The position numbers and the translations under genes were made by a program. Below, piece by piece: positions 7,562 to 13,865 of a DNA stretch of 42,334 nt; positions within the stretch are counted from its first letter, which is position 1; the number at the start of each line of letters is the position of its first letter. The DNA lies in NCBI RefSeq assembly GCF_000964525.1, contig NZ_BAZG01000020.1, positions 1 through 42,334 of the forward strand. The letters run 5' to 3'. A model generated the notes under the pieces. It searched no databases and had not been told where the DNA came from. It worked only from the letters and a program-made list of their open reading frames with translations. Source of the DNA: Anaeromyxobacter sp. PSR-1. Lineage in GTDB: Bacteria; Myxococcota; Myxococcia; Myxococcales; Anaeromyxobacteraceae.

Positions 7562-8293
7562 ATGACCACCCCGGCACTCGCGGGCCCGGCCCTGGCGCAC
7601 CCCGGCCGGAGCGCCGCGCACGAGTTCTGGTCCGGCGTCCGGGACCTCGCGCCGCTGCTGCTCGGCGTCGTCCCGTACGGCTTCGTGTACGGCGTGCTCG
7701 CGCGCGCGAGCGGCATCGACGCCGCCGCCGCCCTGGCCGCGTCGGCGATCCTGTTCGCGGGCGCGGCGCAGTTCCTGCTCGCCCAGCTCGTCGCGGCCGG
7801 CGCCCTCGGCGCGGTGATGGTGGCCGCGGTGGCGCTGGTGAACCTGCGGCACGCGCTCTACAGCGCCTCGGTGGCGCCGCACCTCGCGCACCTGCCGCTG
7901 CGCTGGAAGCTCGCGCTCTCGTACCTGCTCACCGACGAGTCGTACGCCGTGGCCATGCGGCGGCTCGGGGACGGCGACCGGTCGCCATCGCGCCACTGGC
8001 ACCTGCTCGGCGCGGGCGTCGCGCTCTGGTCCGGGTGGCAGCTCGCCACCGCCGCGGGCGTGGTGCTCGGCGCGCGCGTCCCGGCGCGGCTGCCGCTCGA
8101 CGTCGCGCTGCCGCTCACCTTCATCGCCATCGCGGTGCCGATGATCCGCTCCCGGGCCATGCTCGCGGCCGCGATCGCGGCGGGGATCGTCGCGCTCGCC
8201 GCGGCGGGGTGGCCGTGGCAGCTCGGCCTGCTCGCGGCCAGCCTCGCCGGGATCCTGGCCGGCGCGCTCGCCGCGCCGCGGAGGGCGCGATGA
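7562..8293 (+). CDS. azlC: AzlC family branched-chain amino acid exporter, large subunit
   Basis: 243 residues with a predominantly hydrophobic sequence and about seven membrane segments. The family signatures are clear: GVVPYGFVYGVLA near residue 37, ILFAGAAQFLL near 63, and NLRHALYSAS near 97. AzlC with AzlD forms a proton-driven exporter of branched-chain amino acids and related compounds in the inner membrane. Its stop codon overlaps the azlD start (ATGA), so the two subunits are translationally coupled. It is transcribed divergently from a MocR regulator, which probably controls it. Start ATG 7562 has only a weak purine-rich upstream sequence; GGGAGG lies about 20 nt upstream, too distant for ordinary pairing. 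Confidence 0.93.
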   Translation: MTTPALAGPALAHPGRSAAHEFWSGVRDLAPLLLGVVPYGFVYGVLARASGIDAAAALAASAILFAGAAQFLLAQLVAAGALGAVMVAAVALVNLRHALYSASVAPHLAHLPLRWKLALSYLLTDESYAVAMRRLGDGDRSPSRHWHLLGAGVALWSGWQLATAAGVVLGARVPARLPLDVALPLTFIAIAVPMIRSRAMLAAAIAAGIVALAAAGWPWQLGLLAASLAGILAGALAAPRRAR

Positions 8294-8595
8294 GCCTGTG
8301 GCTGGTGATCCTCGCCTGCGGCGCCGTCACGTTCGCGACGCGCCTCTCGTTCGTCGCGCTGGAGGGGCGGCGCGCCGCGCCGGGCTGGTTCCGCGAGCTC
8401 CTGCCGTTCGTGCCGGTCGCGACGCTCACCGCCATCGTGGTGCCCGCGCTGGCGCGGCCGGCGGCGGGCGGGGATGCCGCGGGCGTCCCCGCGCGGCTGG
8501 CCGCCGGGGCGGCCGCCGCCGCCCTCGCCGCGGTGACGCGCAGCGTGCCGCTCACGCTCGCCGGCGGCTTCCTGGTGCTCTGGCTCGCGTCCTGA
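8290..8595 (+). CDS. azlD: AzlD family branched-chain amino acid exporter, small subunit
   Basis: 101 residues, three to four membrane segments, the normal size for AzlD. The conserved early motif appears as GAVTFATRLSFVAL, and the short loop with RELLPFVPVATLTAIVVPAL matches the family. The ATG overlaps the azlC stop by 4 bp. It works with AzlC as the small subunit of the exporter. No further transport gene is coupled to it; the next gene starts 51 bp downstream with its own candidate promoter. Confidence 0.92.
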   Translation: MSLWLVILACGAVTFATRLSFVALEGRRAAPGWFRELLPFVPVATLTAIVVPALARPAAGGDAAGVPARLAAGAAAAALAAVTRSVPLTLAGGFLVLWLAS

Positions 8596-8608
8596 GCCGC
8601 GCGCCGGC

Positions 8609-8636
8609 TTGCGCCCCGCCCGGCGGCGGCTACATT
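8609..8636 (+). promoter_or_regulatory. candidate promoter for the EamA transporter, near-leaderless
   Basis: TTGCGC (8609-8614), a 16-nt spacer and TACATT (8631-8636) precede ATG 8647. The expected transcription start is at about 8643-8645, leaving no room for a ribosome site. Confidence 0.45.
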
Positions 8637-8646
8637 CCGGCGCCAC

Positions 8647-9507
8647 ATGGTCCACCTGGTGATGTTCCTGCACTCGGCCATCTCGGCCGGGACCTACCTC
8701 GCCGCGAAGCGCGCCCTGGGCGAGCTGTCGCCGTTCGAGGTGGCGCTGGTGCGCTTCGCCCTGTCCTCGCTCGCGTTCGGGCTGCTGCTGTGGCGGCGGC
8801 CGGTGCGGGTGGCGCGGCGCGACCTGCTCGCGCTGGCGGGGCTCGGCATCATCGCCATCCCGGTGAACCAGGGGCTCTTCCTCGCCGGCATGGCCTGGAC
8901 CACGCCCGGCCACGCGGCGCTGCTCTACGCGCTCACCCCGGTGTTCGTGTTCCTCATCGCGCGCGTGCGCCTGGGCGAGCGGGCCGGCCCGGCGAAGCTC
9001 GCCGGCATCGCGCTCGCGTTCGCCGGGGTGGTGGTGGTGCTGCTCGGCCGCGGCGCCGTGGGGCTGCACGGCTCCTCGCGCCAGCTCGCCGGCGACCTGC
9101 TCATCCTGCTCGCGGTGGTGGCGTGGTCGGTCTTCGCGGTCGCGGGCAAGCCGTACGCGCAGCGCTACGGCGCGGTCGGCTCGACCGGCGTGGCGCTCGT
9201 GCTCGGGACGCTGGCGTACCTGCCGTTCGGGCTGGTCGCGACCGACTGGTCGCTGCTCGGCGCGCTCTCGGCCACCGGCTGGGCCAGCCTCGGCTACCTG
9301 GTGCTGCTCACCAGCGTGGTCGCCTACATCCTGTACTACTGGGCGCTCTCCCGGACCGAGGCGAGCCGCGTGGCCATCTGGTCCAACCTCCAGCCGGTGC
9401 TGACCGCGCTCCTCGCCTGGGCCATCGCGGGCGAGCGGCTCACCGCGCCGTTCGTGGCGGGCGGGGCCATGGTGATCGCGGGTGTCATCCTGACCGAGCG
9501 CGGGTAG
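8647..9507 (+). CDS. EamA/DMT-family metabolite transporter
   Basis: 286 residues forming two homologous halves of about five helices each, typical of drug/metabolite transporters of the 10-TMS EamA type. The first half carries SAGTYLAAKRALGELSPFEVALVRF and the second carries VAYILYYWALSRTEASRVAIWSNLQPVLTALLAW, which matches the conserved end of EamA domains. It should export a small metabolite or amino acid across the inner membrane; the substrate cannot be inferred. It has no Shine-Dalgarno site and a promoter close to the ATG. It lies after azlCD on the same strand and before ygfZ, but the promoter suggests a separate transcript. Confidence 0.92.
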   Translation: MVHLVMFLHSAISAGTYLAAKRALGELSPFEVALVRFALSSLAFGLLLWRRPVRVARRDLLALAGLGIIAIPVNQGLFLAGMAWTTPGHAALLYALTPVFVFLIARVRLGERAGPAKLAGIALAFAGVVVVLLGRGAVGLHGSSRQLAGDLLILLAVVAWSVFAVAGKPYAQRYGAVGSTGVALVLGTLAYLPFGLVATDWSLLGALSATGWASLGYLVLLTSVVAYILYYWALSRTEASRVAIWSNLQPVLTALLAWAIAGERLTAPFVAGGAMVIAGVILTERG

Positions 9508-9560
9508 CCGCGGCGCCGCGCGCCTTGAGCCGGCGCCGCGCCCGCGTTATCCACGGGGGC

Positions 9561-10475
9561 GTGAGCCTCCACGAACGACTCCGCGCCGCGCGCGAGGGCT
9601 GGGCCGTCGGCCCGGTGCTCGAGCGCGCCTTCCTGCGCGTCACCGGCAAGGACGCCCAGGACTACCTGCACCGCATGTCCACGCAGGACCTCGCCCGCCT
9701 GAAGCCCGGCGAGTCCGCCTACGCCGCGTTCCTGAACGCGAAGGGGCACCTGCTCGGCGAGGGGCACGTGCTGGTGCGCGAGGGCGAGATCCTGGTGGAG
9801 CTCGACCCGGCCGCCGCGCCGGAGACGCGCGCGCTGCTGGAGAAGCTCGTCATCATGGACGACGTGACGTTCGAGGACCTGTCGGCGACGCTCCGCGCGC
9901 TGCCGGTGCTCGGGCCGGAGGGGCCCGCGCGGCTGGCGGGGCGCGCGGGGGCCGCGCCGGTGGTCCCGAGCGCGCGCCGCGGCGCGCCCTGCGTGGACGT
10001 GTGGGCGCCGGCGGGCGAGGCGGAGGCGCTGCGGGCCGCGCTGGTGGCCGACGAGGCGGCGCCGCTCGACCTCGCCGAGCTGGAGTCGCTGCGCATCCTC
10101 GCGGGCGTGGCGCGGTTCGGCGCCGACATGGACGCGAGCCGGCTGCCGATGGAGGCAGGGCTCACCCGCGCCGCCATCTCCTTCAGCAAGGGCTGCTACA
10201 TCGGGCAGGAGGTGGTGCTCCGGGCCACCGCGCGCGGCCACCTGCAGCGCGGCCTGGTGCAGCTCGAGCTGCCGCCCGGCGCCGCACCGGGCACGCCGCT
10301 CGTCGCGAACGGCCAGGAGGTCGGCGCGGTGACCAGCGTCGCCGAGACGCCGGAGGGCCGCCTCGGCCTCGGCTACCTGCGGCGCGCCCACTGGAAGCCG
10401 GGCGAGCGGGTGCGGGCGGGCGAGGGCGAGGCGGTCGTGCGGGCGGTGATCGTCGAGGACGGCGTCGTCGCGTAG
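9561..10475 (+). CDS. ygfZ: YgfZ/GcvT-like folate-binding Fe-S assembly protein
   Basis: 304 residues. The YgfZ signature KGCYIGQE is at 210-217, with Cys212 as the conserved cysteine. The fold is that of the tetrahydrofolate-binding glycine cleavage T-protein, as shown by the N-terminal RVTGKDAQDYLHRMSTQDL segment and the C-terminal barrel with LGLGYLRR. The family helps assemble or repair certain iron-sulfur enzymes such as MiaB, using folate. It stands alone between an EamA transporter and the dyad repeat. GTG 9561 was chosen because the conserved alignment begins near it and the frame upstream lacks another start. A GTTATC stretch 8-9 nt upstream could be a weak -10. Confidence 0.9.
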   Translation: MSLHERLRAAREGWAVGPVLERAFLRVTGKDAQDYLHRMSTQDLARLKPGESAYAAFLNAKGHLLGEGHVLVREGEILVELDPAAAPETRALLEKLVIMDDVTFEDLSATLRALPVLGPEGPARLAGRAGAAPVVPSARRGAPCVDVWAPAGEAEALRAALVADEAAPLDLAELESLRILAGVARFGADMDASRLPMEAGLTRAAISFSKGCYIGQEVVLRATARGHLQRGLVQLELPPGAAPGTPLVANGQEVGAVTSVAETPEGRLGLGYLRRAHWKPGERVRAGEGEAVVRAVIVEDGVVA

Positions 10476-10478
10476 CGG

Positions 10479-10622
10479 CCCTTCGTCCCTCGACTTCGCG
10501 CGGCCTTGCGGCCGCGCTACGCTCGGGATGAGCGGACCTCACCTGATCCGCTCACCCTGAGCGTAGGCGGGCCGCAGGCCCGCCGGAGTCGAAGGGTCGT
10601 GGTGAGCCCGTCGAACCACGAG
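10479..10622. repeat. complex dyad intergenic element (dispersed repeat type)
   Basis: About 144 bp of nested inverted repeats. Outer arms are CCCTTCG and CGAAGGG. Inner 19-bp arms, TACGCTCGGGATGAGCGGA and TCCGCTCACCCTGAGCGTA, match at 17 of 19 positions. Each half also carries its own hairpin (GCGCGGCC/GGCCGCGC and GGCGGGCC/GGCCCGCC), and a final TCGTGGT/ACCACGA hairpin closes the element. It lies between the ygfZ and coiled-coil stop codons, so it could also act as a bidirectional terminator. A partial copy is at 2043-2132. Confidence 0.65.
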
Positions 10623-10630
10623 CTGCGGGC

Positions 10631-10849
10631 TCAGGCCTCCGCGACCGGGATCTCCGGCCCCTTCGGGCGGTCCTGCCGCGAGGGGAGCGTGTCCAGCTCG
10701 CGGCGCACGGCGGCGATCTCCTCCTTCAGCTCGGCGCGGAGCGCGCGGATCTCGCCGCGCACGTCCTCGAACGTGTAGCGGATCTCCTCCGCCGAGATGC
10801 CGAGGAGCCGCCGCCGGAGCCCGGCCACGAACCCGTCCACCACGCGCAT
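10631..10849 (-). CDS. small coiled-coil protein coupled to the peroxiredoxin
   Basis: 72 residues, no family recognised. After a short basic N-terminus with GFVAGLRRRLLG, residues 20-54 form a charged heptad-like helix rich in Glu, Arg and Leu (segments EEIRYTFEDVRGEIRALRAE and LKEEIAAVRRELD), followed by a Pro-rich tail. It is probably a small helical, self-associating or partner-binding protein. The ATG follows the peroxiredoxin stop by 2 nt, so both are on one transcript and translation is likely coupled. The link to peroxide defence is by position only. Its stop codon adjoins the dyad repeat. Confidence 0.7.
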   Translation of the reverse strand: MRVVDGFVAGLRRRLLGISAEEIRYTFEDVRGEIRALRAELKEEIAAVRRELDTLPSRQDRPKGPEIPVAEA

Positions 10850-10851
10850 GG

Positions 10852-11349
10852 CTAGCCCTTCTTCCCCTTGTGCAACGGGCAGGAGGTGATCGCGCCCGCC
10901 GGATCGATCGCGGCGCTGCCGGTCACGATCTCCTTGATGGTGCCGTCCTGCTCGAGCACGTAGGTGGCCCGGTTCGCGAGCCCCACCACCGGGATGGTGC
11001 CGCCGTACAGCTTCGCGACCTTGCCGCCCTCGTCGGAGAGGAGCCGGTACGGAACCTTCAGCTCGTCCTTGAACTTCCGCTGGGTCTCGACCGAGTCGGT
11101 GCTGATGCCCACCACCTGCGCGCCCTTGTTCGCCACGTCGGCATACCGGTCCCGGTACGCTGAGAGCTCGCGCGTTCAACCAGGGGTGAAGGCCTTGGTG
11201 TAGAAGGCCAGGATCACCGGACCGGACTCGAGCAGGCTCGACAGCGACACCGGCTTGCCGTCGCTGTCGGGGAGCGTGAAGTCCGGCGCCTTGTCGCCCA
11301 CCTTCAGGGGGGCGGCGCCGAGCAGCATCGCGATCAACGGGAGGGTCAT
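10852..11349 (-). CDS. selenocysteine peroxiredoxin (PrxQ/AhpC-TSA type), in-frame TGA read as Sec
   Basis: Read through the in-frame TGA at 11178-11176, the gene encodes 165 residues with Sec58. The N-terminal half is [20 protein letters not shown], then [19 protein letters not shown]; the C-terminal half is [15 protein letters not shown] and [16 protein letters not shown]. Both halves belong to one BCP/PrxQ-like peroxiredoxin and the TGA falls exactly on the peroxidatic Cys of the PGCT motif. The usual nearby resolving Cys is Ser (RELS). Another Cys (157) is near the C-terminus. A SECIS-like hairpin follows the TGA. The ATG at 11349 has AGGA upstream; a short hydrophobic N-terminus may be a signal or anchor. 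It probably reduces peroxides with thioredoxin-like donors. A pseudogene is the alternative, but the flawless frame after the TGA argues against it. Confidence 0.85.
11141..11160 (-). promoter_or_regulatory. bacterial SECIS-like hairpin
   Basis: On the transcript, GCGTACC and GGTATGC form a 7-bp stem (one G-U pair) with apical loop GGGACC. The stem starts 15 nt after the TGA and the loop starts 22 nt after it. Known bacterial SECIS elements have an apical loop roughly 16-37 nt downstream of UGA and a G among the first loop bases; both hold here. Confidence 0.75.
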
Positions 11350-11404
11350 GGCGGGGTCCTATCCAGCCCGACCGGCGCGGGCAAGCGGGCCGCCGGGGCG
11401 CCGC

Positions 11405-11818
11405 TCACGCGCGCAGGCGCTCGTAGCGGGCGGCCAGCACCTCGATGACGTCGCGGTGGTAGAAGCCGACCTGATCGGGCAGCTCCGCGAGCGTGCGCGC
11501 CGCGAACCCGGTCACCGGCGCGCCGGGCGCGGGCTCGCCGCCGGCCACGGCCCCCGCGAAGACCAGCGCGAGGTGCGGCACCCCGCCCACCTGCTCGGCG
11601 CGGCAGCCCACCACCACGAGCCCCTCCAGCTCGAGCCCGAGCTGCGCGCGCGCGATGGCCGCGGCGCGCTCGCCGGGCTGCTCGCCGTCGGCGAGCACGC
11701 CGGAGGGCAGCCACCACCGGCCGAGCTGGGCCTGGCCATGGAACCCGCCGATGACCTCGGCGATGACGATCCGCCGCAGCTCGAGCGCGAGCGGGAGCAC
11801 ATCCACGCGGACGATCAT
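11405..11818 (-). CDS. Nudix-fold protein with degenerate Nudix box
   Basis: 137 residues. The layout resembles a Nudix hydrolase: an N-terminal strand region, then GRWWLPSGVLADGEQPGERAA where the Nudix box should begin (Gly, five residues, Glu), then a helix and LGLEL. The catalytic core R-E-x2-E-E of the box reads A-I-A-R-A-Q here, so the metal-binding glutamates are absent. It is therefore unlikely to hydrolyse nucleoside diphosphates and may bind a ligand or protein instead. GGGGTGA precedes ATG 11818. It lies 55 bp upstream of the selenoprotein gene on the same strand and may start that transcript. Assignment to the Nudix fold is moderate; the order of strands and the LPSG/GLEL spacing support it. 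Confidence 0.6.
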   Translation of the reverse strand: MIVRVDVLPLALELRRIVIAEVIGGFHGQAQLGRWWLPSGVLADGEQPGERAAAIARAQLGLELEGLVVVGCRAEQVGGVPHLALVFAGAVAGGEPAPGAPVTGFAARTLAELPDQVGFYHRDVIEVLAARYERLRA

Positions 11819-11900
11819 CCGTTCACCCCACGTGTATCGAGGCCCGGGCGGCGCGACCCGCCCCGGCCGGGAGCTGGTCTTATCCCGCCCCAGTGAGCCC

Positions 11901-11928
11901 CTGGCAAGGGGCCGCACCCGGCGATAAC
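11901..11928 (+). promoter_or_regulatory. candidate promoter for the lipoprotein gene at 11937, leaderless-type
   Basis: CTGGCA (11901-11906), 16 nt, GATAAC (11923-11928), then 8 nt to GTG 11937. Transcription would begin at about 11935. The -35 resembles the CTGGCG proposed for the methyltransferase gene. Confidence 0.45.
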
Positions 11929-11936
11929 GTGCCCTC

Positions 11937-12365
11937 GTGACCGCTGCCCGAACGCTCGCCGTCCTCGCCGCCGTCCTCGCCGTCGCCGCCTGCGGCAAGA
12001 GCAAGGAGGAGAAGGCGCTGGACGAGCTGGGGCGGCAGTGCAACGCGCTGGCCGGGAGCGGGGCGACGCTCGACGATGCCGAGATGCTGTTCCGGTACCG
12101 GGACATCTTCACCGGCATGCAGTGCGGCCTGCCCCTCACCTCGACCGGCGCCGGGGACGTGTGCGGCGCGGCCTCGGACACCAACGTCCTCTGCATCATG
12201 GACTGGTCGTACTACCCGAACGACTCCAACATCTGCGGCCCGACCGGCTGCTGGCTGGGGTGCGAGGTCCGGGTGAGGGAGTCGGACTTCCAGGCGAGCG
12301 GCACCGCCGCCGTGATCTGCGCGGCCCGCTGGTTCGAGGAGAACCCGACGTACCAGTCGTTCTAG
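11937..12365 (+). CDS. small cysteine-rich lipoprotein
   Basis: 142 residues. The N-terminus is a lipoprotein signal peptide with lipobox VAAC at about residue 19, followed by Lys/Glu-rich GKSKEEKALDELGRQC. The mature part has seven further cysteines, spaced for disulfides, and aromatic-rich segments (MDWSYYPND, CWLGCEVRVRE). No family recognised. It is probably anchored in the outer membrane and disulfide-stabilised in the periplasm. The following oxidoreductase gene begins 15 bp after its stop with a GGGAGC ribosome site, so they may be cotranscribed. GTG 11937 is the only start that gives a full signal peptide. Confidence 0.75.
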   Translation: MTAARTLAVLAAVLAVAACGKSKEEKALDELGRQCNALAGSGATLDDAEMLFRYRDIFTGMQCGLPLTSTGAGDVCGAASDTNVLCIMDWSYYPNDSNICGPTGCWLGCEVRVRESDFQASGTAAVICAARWFEENPTYQSF

Positions 12366-12380
12366 CGAACGGGAGCGCAC

Positions 12381-13409
12381 ATGAAGGCGGTCCTGATCCG
12401 CGGCCACGGCGGCCCCGAGCGCGTCGAGGTCGGCGAGCTGCCGCTGCCCGAGCCCGGCCCGGGCGAGGTCCGGGTGCGGGTGCGCGCGGCGGCGCTGAAC
12501 CACCTCGACCTCTGGGTCCGCAAGGGCTGGAGCGGCCTGATGCTGTCGTTCCCGCACGTGCTCGGCTCGGACGTGTCGGGCGTGGTGGACGCGGCGGGGC
12601 CGGGGGTGGACGAGCCGAAGGTCGGCGCGGAGGTGGTGCTCGCGCCCGGGCTCTCCTGCGGCCGCTGCGTGCGCTGCCGCTCCGGCGAGGAGAACCTGTG
12701 CCGCGGCTACGCCATCCTCGGTGAGCACGTCGCGGGCGGCCAGGCCGAGGCGGTGGTGGTCCCGGCCCGCAACGCGCTGCCGCGCCCGCCGAACCTCTCC
12801 TTCGAGGAGGCGGCGGCGGTGCCGCTCACGTTCCTCACCGCCTGGCACGCGCTGGTGGCGCGCGCGCGGGTGCGGCCCGGCGAGACGGTGCTGGTGCACG
12901 CGGCCGGCTCGGGCGTCGGGGTGGCGGCGGTGCAGATCGCGAAGCTGCACGGGGCGCGGGTCATCGCCACCGCCGGCTCGGACGCCAAGCTGGAGCGGGC
13001 GCGGGCGCTCGGCGCCGACGAGGTCGTGAATTACGAGGCGAAGGACTTCGTCCAGGAGGTGAAGCGGCTCACGCAGCGCCGCGGCGTGGAGGTGGTGTTC
13101 GAGCACGTGGGCAGGAAGACGTGGGAGGGGTCGATCCTCTCCTGCGCGCCGGGCGGCCGCATCGTCACGGTGGGCGCGACCACCGGGTACGATCCCCCGA
13201 CCGACCTGCGACACGTGTTCTACCGCCAGCTCTCCATCCTCGGCTCGACCATGGGCACCTCCGGCGAGCTGCTCGAGGTGCTCCGCTTCGTGGGCGAGGG
13301 GCGGCTGCGGCCGGTGGTCGACCGCGTGCTCCCGCTCGCCAGCGCGCGCGAGGCGCAGGCCATGCTTGCCGATCGCGCGCAGTTCGGGAAGATCGTCCTC
13401 ACGCCCTGA
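12381..13409 (+). CDS. zinc-type medium-chain alcohol dehydrogenase/quinone oxidoreductase family
   Basis: 342 residues, full length for the medium-chain dehydrogenase/reductase superfamily. The N-terminal GroES-like domain contains HVLGSDVSGVV and the structural-zinc lobe with four cysteines (CGRCVRCRSGEENLC, about residues 93-107). The Rossmann domain has VLVHAAGSGVGVAAVQIAK around 172-190, the nucleotide-binding motif in the quinone-oxidoreductase style. It probably performs NAD(P)H-dependent oxidation or reduction of an alcohol, aldehyde or enone in the cytoplasm; the substrate is unknown. It is flanked by two small lipoproteins on the same strand with short gaps (15 and 14 bp), so the three may be cotranscribed. 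Confidence 0.92.
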   Translation: MKAVLIRGHGGPERVEVGELPLPEPGPGEVRVRVRAAALNHLDLWVRKGWSGLMLSFPHVLGSDVSGVVDAAGPGVDEPKVGAEVVLAPGLSCGRCVRCRSGEENLCRGYAILGEHVAGGQAEAVVVPARNALPRPPNLSFEEAAAVPLTFLTAWHALVARARVRPGETVLVHAAGSGVGVAAVQIAKLHGARVIATAGSDAKLERARALGADEVVNYEAKDFVQEVKRLTQRRGVEVVFEHVGRKTWEGSILSCAPGGRIVTVGATTGYDPPTDLRHVFYRQLSILGSTMGTSGELLEVLRFVGEGRLRPVVDRVLPLASAREAQAMLADRAQFGKIVLTP

Positions 13410-13423
13410 CGCAGGAGCCCATC

Positions 13424-13846
13424 ATGAAGACGCGCAACGCCCTCTCCGCCGCCGCCCTCGCCGCCGCCGCGCTCCTCGCGGCCGGCTGCGGCACCGACAC
13501 CTGCCCGACGGAGACGCCCAAGATCGACCTTATCCAGAGCTGCACGGCGACGCCCGGGGCGACGGTGCCGGTGCGGCTCAAGGCGTGCCCCACCTGCAAC
13601 CAGAACATCACCCGCTGCGAGGTGGACGTGCAGGGCGGCTACATCCAGCTCGATCCGCTGGCGGAGGCGTGCGACAGCTCCACGAGCTGCCCGCCCGGCT
13701 GCGCCACCAACGACGTGGTCTGCAACGTGACCGCGCCGTCCACCCCGGGCACGTACACGCTCATCGTCTCGAACGGCACGGGCGGGACGCTGCAGGGTCA
13801 GCTCGACGTCGCGGAGGCCAGCGGGCCGTACGCCTGCACCTACTGA
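13424..13846 (+). CDS. cysteine-rich lipoprotein with Ig-like character
   Basis: 140 residues. The signal peptide ends in lipobox LAAGC (about residue 21). The mature protein has about twelve cysteines, including CPTCNQ, CPPGC and a C-terminal CTY, in a beta-rich Thr/Gly/Val setting; the closing segment NVTAPSTPGTYTLIVSNGTGG resembles an Ig-like or bacterial surface domain. No family recognised. It is probably periplasmic-facing or surface-exposed and disulfide-bonded. CAGGAG precedes ATG 13424. It is 14 bp after the oxidoreductase gene and convergent with htpX at a distance of 19 bp. Confidence 0.72.
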   Translation: MKTRNALSAAALAAAALLAAGCGTDTCPTETPKIDLIQSCTATPGATVPVRLKACPTCNQNITRCEVDVQGGYIQLDPLAEACDSSTSCPPGCATNDVVCNVTAPSTPGTYTLIVSNGTGGTLQGQLDVAEASGPYACTY

Positions 13847-13865
13847 GTGGCTGGCGCGCTGACCG

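Noticed and set aside
11137-11349. Peroxiredoxin frame broken by TGA taken as a pseudogene
   Set aside because: Only one interruption exists, at the exact catalytic position, the frame is otherwise intact on both sides, and a SECIS-like hairpin follows; selenocysteine explains it better.
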